Shown here piece by piece: positions 60,546-64,000 of a DNA stretch of 64,000 nucleotides (position 1 is its first letter; every line of letters starts with the position of its first letter). The notes beneath the pieces are model-generated. The model ran no database searches. It was not told the DNA's origin and saw only the letters and a program-made list of their open reading frames with translations. The position numbers and the translations under genes were made by a program. Source of the DNA: Rhabdornis inornatus (Eukaryota > Chordata > Aves > Passeriformes > Rhabdornithidae); NCBI GenBank assembly GCA_013397075.1, contig VWZS01001987.1, forward strand, positions 186,664 to 250,663, in the 5' to 3' direction.

Positions 60546-62534
60546 TCCTTTAAGATCCTCCCAAGACCTAAGTCTTGCATCTCTTCAGGCTCGTGAGACC
60601 CTTGTTTTGGAGGATGGAATGTGTTTAGGAGCTGCACAGTCACTCTGATATTGCTGCATTGACTATTTCTAATGTGCTAAAAGGAAAGAACATTTCCTAG
60701 GATTATTTTTTTGCTTAAGTGTATGTGTTTTACTTGTTATTTCAGATTTATTGGTGTTTACGTTTTGCTGAATAATGAGCCTGAGGGTAATGGAAATCTT
60801 AATAGGTTAAAAAATTGGAGCCAATGTCATCAAAAGCTTCCTGTTCTCCGCTGGTGTAGTGTTGCCACTTTATTTGCTTACTCTGCAGGACAAACGTGTT
60901 TGTTGCAACATTTTGGCTGAAATTGTGATCTCACTTTCAACAGGGCTGGGATTTCATCCTGTGAGCTCTGTCTGTGGGAAAATGTGAGGGAGGAGGCTCT
61001 CTCAGCCTTGCAGCATGGCAGGCCTGTGCATATGTGCCACCACAAAGCTCCAAGGGCAGGTGTCACACAGCAGTGCTGAGCCTACGTTATCCTAACCAAA
61101 GCTGGACATTTCAGCGGTTCCAGCCACGCCCAGGGAACCTGGTGTGAGCTGTGGGAAATGCCTGTGCTGCAGTGGGGGCATGCAGAGGGTCAGGACATGG
61201 CTCACATGCTCTCCTGGTTGATGATACCCCAGCCAAAATGTCACAGGCAGCCTACAGATGCTCATGTGGTCAAGTCAAGGGGAAACACAAAAGCCTGGAG
61301 GGCTGGGTGGTAATTTTACCACCTGCTACAGGCAGCTGATCAATGTTTCTAAAAGCCACGGGATACTTCAGTTCCAGTGCTGCCACTGGTGTTGTTTTAC
61401 CTGTGGGTGTTTTGTGGAGATCACCAGCTCCCCATGACATGGGAATGACTTCTTGCAGCCAGCTGTGACACAAAGGAGACGTGGCCTGCACACTGCTTTG
61501 TGTTTCTCCAGACTGGATGACATCCTGGAATGTGTCTCTCTCTCTCAGGAGGTTTCAGTGCAATCCTGCACTGTGGGTACTCGCTGGGATGACAGAGCCA
61601 AGCAGTGCTCCCACCTGGCCCCGTGCACTGTGGCACTTTGGTGTCCCAGGGGGAACAACAAAGCCCTTCTCCCCATTCCTCTGACTGATCCAGTCATTTC
61701 CATTTGGTGCAAGACCCAGGGAAGAAGAAGAAGTGTGTACTTACAGTCCTAAGATGAAAATTATTTCAGCCCAAAATTTTTAACACATCACCCAAACTAT
61801 TTTCTAGCCCCTGTATTTTCAAGCCTCTGCTAGCAAGAAGGCCTCGTGATGAGCAGCAGGAGTGCTTTGTAAAGGAATTTGCAGGCCAGAGGTGCTCATC
61901 ATAAATTTCCTTCTGTCTACGATTACTATCATTGCATTTTTGAGGCACTTTTAAAATAAACTATGCAATGATGTAATGCACACAAAAGGGCTGGGGTGGG
62001 AGTGCAGAGAAAGGAAAAGAAGCAGCATCTGGATTTTGCCTGGTATCTTCCATAGAGCATCTTGATGTCTGTAATTAGTGTCATGTTATGAGAGCTTAAA
62101 AAAATAAAGGCGCCAGAGTTCCAAATAAAACATAAAATGGCTTTGATAGAATAAATGTTACTATCATTGTTTAAAAATGCTGTGACCTGTCTGCTATAGT
62201 TTCTGAGAAAGATATTTTCCAGTGCTGCTGCTCTTGCTCTGACTCTTTTTAAAATTCTATTATTACAGATAAGGACAGAGGAAAATCCTCAAGACAGACT
62301 TGTTTTAAATCTCTGTAACACAATGCCAGCATTGTCTCTCCTCAAGCTGAACTTCTAAATTAAAATAGGCATGATCTTTAACAGAGCTCTGAAACACTCT
62401 GTTCTACAGACACTTTATCCCCTTTATTAGAGAACATTAATAATTCAAATGTTATTGCTTAGGTTAGGCAGACCCATTTGTCTGGTGTTGGAATAATTTA
62501 GCTGCACTCCACTCTTCAGAGCTGTTTTGATAGC
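60546..62534. other. Gene-desert interval, no gene seen
   Basis: CpG-poor to moderate sequence, GC-richer at 60,930-61,680, with overlapping short frames on both strands. None is recognisable. No RNA gene or further transposon is seen. Confidence 0.4.
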
Positions 62535-62585
62535 CAGTGGGCCAAATTCTGCAGCCTCTTTGAAAGTCATGGGAATTTTACCTGC
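62535..62585. repeat. Ancient repeat trace
   Basis: AGTGGGCCAAATTCTGCAGC followed by TTTGAAAGTCATGGGAATTT and ACCTGCATC resembles an old amniote repeat containing GGCCAAATTCTGC and AAAGTCAATGGGAATTTTGCC. The assignment is from memory and diverged. Confidence 0.4.
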
Positions 62586-64000
62586 ATCTTGGCTATGTAT
62601 TGGGGAGGGACACACAACTGAGAAGTCTTGGCAACCTTTTCCTTGACCTTTAGCACGCTCAGAGAATGTACAAACACGCTCTCCCAGCCCAATTTTGCAG
62701 ACTGCATAAGGTAACATTTTCAGTTCAGCCAGTTGGATTTTTGCCTAAGCAAGGCCTCTAGTTTTGGGATCTAAAAGTTCTACATAAATACACTTGCAAA
62801 AACATGTATGCAACCCACCTTAGCAATATAGCTGAGTTCCCCCAGCTTTAATTTTACCATGTGTGAAGCAGGATTTCTCCAGTGTGTAACTATACCTCTA
62901 AATGTATCACATTTTCAAATCACAGGGATTTGCTGTCACTTTTTTCTAGACTTTAGGAGCTGAGCCACTTTCTACCTACAGGTTAGATGTACAACTCATT
63001 AGCAGCAGTGATTTCCATAGCTACACATCTATGAAGTCTTGGGTTTAGCTCAAATCTGGATGTAGTGGCAAAGAGATTAGTATATAAGCATAGCTTTTCA
63101 AGGTGGTATAATTTTTTGACAAGAGACCAGCTCTACTTCCAAATGCTCCTGTACTTGAAATCCTGGGATATGGAGCTGACTCTAACACTAATAAAACACA
63201 AACAATGCCCTGAAGAGGTCTCGTTTTATCTCTTTCAGAAGAAGCCACATGGATGGTGGACCAGGAAGAAATGAATTCTGATCCTACTCTACAATTTGTC
63301 TGGGGTGAAAGGGCCATTAAAGCTCTACCCATCCTTGTTGGCCACTACATGAGATGGTGCAAACACCACTTCTATGTAATGTTGAACCCTATTTTCTGTT
63401 GAGACATTGACCTTGCTTGCTTCATGTTGCCATCCCAAGAGAAGTGAAAAAATTCACAATAAGGGATATTAGCCATTAGTTATGTCAATATAGAACAATT
63501 AGGAACATACTATATGTTACATAATATTATCTTATAATTTTGTATTATGTATCACATAGATTTGTTATTAAAAAGAATGATGTTTAGCTTCACGAATGTT
63601 CCACCAGAGCAGACAATTTATCTATTTAGTGCAAGAAAAACAATCAGACAGACTTTCTCTTATCTGTTGGGCTTCTGCACTACAAAACACTATAAACAAC
63701 ATACATTTGAAAATGAGGAGAGCAAAAGTAGCCACATGTTTATTACTACACTCACTGAAGACAGTGTCTGCCAAGTGCAACTTACAGAGAACTTTCCTCT
63801 GTAATTGTATGGTAGAAAACCCATTTGGTTTTTAGTGCCTTCTGTTGGGTACAAGAAAACAGTATTGAGCTACTTTCTCATCCACATGTTTAAGTGGCAA
63901 AGAGGATGCTCAAGCATAGTTTAAGCCAGGTTTTAAAAGAGATTTGGGAACTTCAAGTTACAGTTGACTTCAAGTAGCCCAGTTTGACACCTACTAATTT
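62586..64000. other. Gene-desert interval to window end, no gene seen
   Basis: Low-GC, CpG-poor sequence. AT-rich at 63,470-63,580. Short unrecognised open frames only. Confidence 0.4.

Noticed and set aside
1..64000. CRISPR array, operon, prophage or other prokaryotic system
   Set aside because: The vertebrate repeats, composition and absence of coding density rule out prokaryotic DNA; the only tandem array is the minisatellite, which has no spacers.

Overview
The window looks like nuclear DNA from a bird, possibly a songbird. The evidence is several decayed CR1-type LINE fragments, always the 3' end and in both orientations. Two on the + strand end in the typical tail, a purine/pyrimidine stretch ending close to TCTATGATTC, and three on the - strand are reverse complements. 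Other support comes from generally low repeat density, short microsatellites, and scattered traces of very old amniote interspersed repeats. There is no bacterial, viral or organellar gene organisation. I found no protein-coding exon, tRNA, rRNA or known microRNA that I can support. The open frames are short, overlap on both strands, are mostly explained by high GC or by tandem repeats, and encode no domain I recognise (no homeodomain, zinc-finger, kinase, receptor or reverse-transcriptase motif).

Region 1, about 1-8,880, is a long CpG-rich domain. Dense CpG islands alternate with AT-richer blocks packed with homeodomain-like cores (TAAT, TTTATG, ATAAA, CCATTA). No coding exon is evident. This is the usual appearance of the regulatory neighbourhood of a developmental transcription-factor gene that is a Polycomb target. 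I cannot name the locus from sequence alone.

Region 2, about 8,880-64,000, is a gene-desert-like stretch of moderate to low GC with few CpGs. It contains CR1 remnants near 12.3, 14.9, 31.0, 33.4, 52.6 and 60.4 kb, and older repeat traces near 24.1, 26.4, 33.3-33.6, 39.2, 47.8 and 62.5 kb. It also has a 10-11 bp minisatellite at 34.4-34.7 kb, a (TG)n tract at 20.5 kb, a (TTTTG)n tract at 54.4 kb and a (CA)n tract at 38.5 kb.

The most unusual structure is an intra-window duplication. A 0.73 kb block inside the CpG-rich domain (5,566-6,291) has diverged, same-strand partners for its two consecutive halves: 9,650-9,744 for the first about 95 bp and 19,270-19,877 for the remaining about 620 bp. 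The halves are adjacent (about 6 bp apart) in the CpG-rich copy but 9.5 kb apart in the desert. At many positions a CpG in the first copy is TG, CA or lost in the desert copies. This could be a split local duplication of a regulatory element or an uncharacterised low-copy repeat family.
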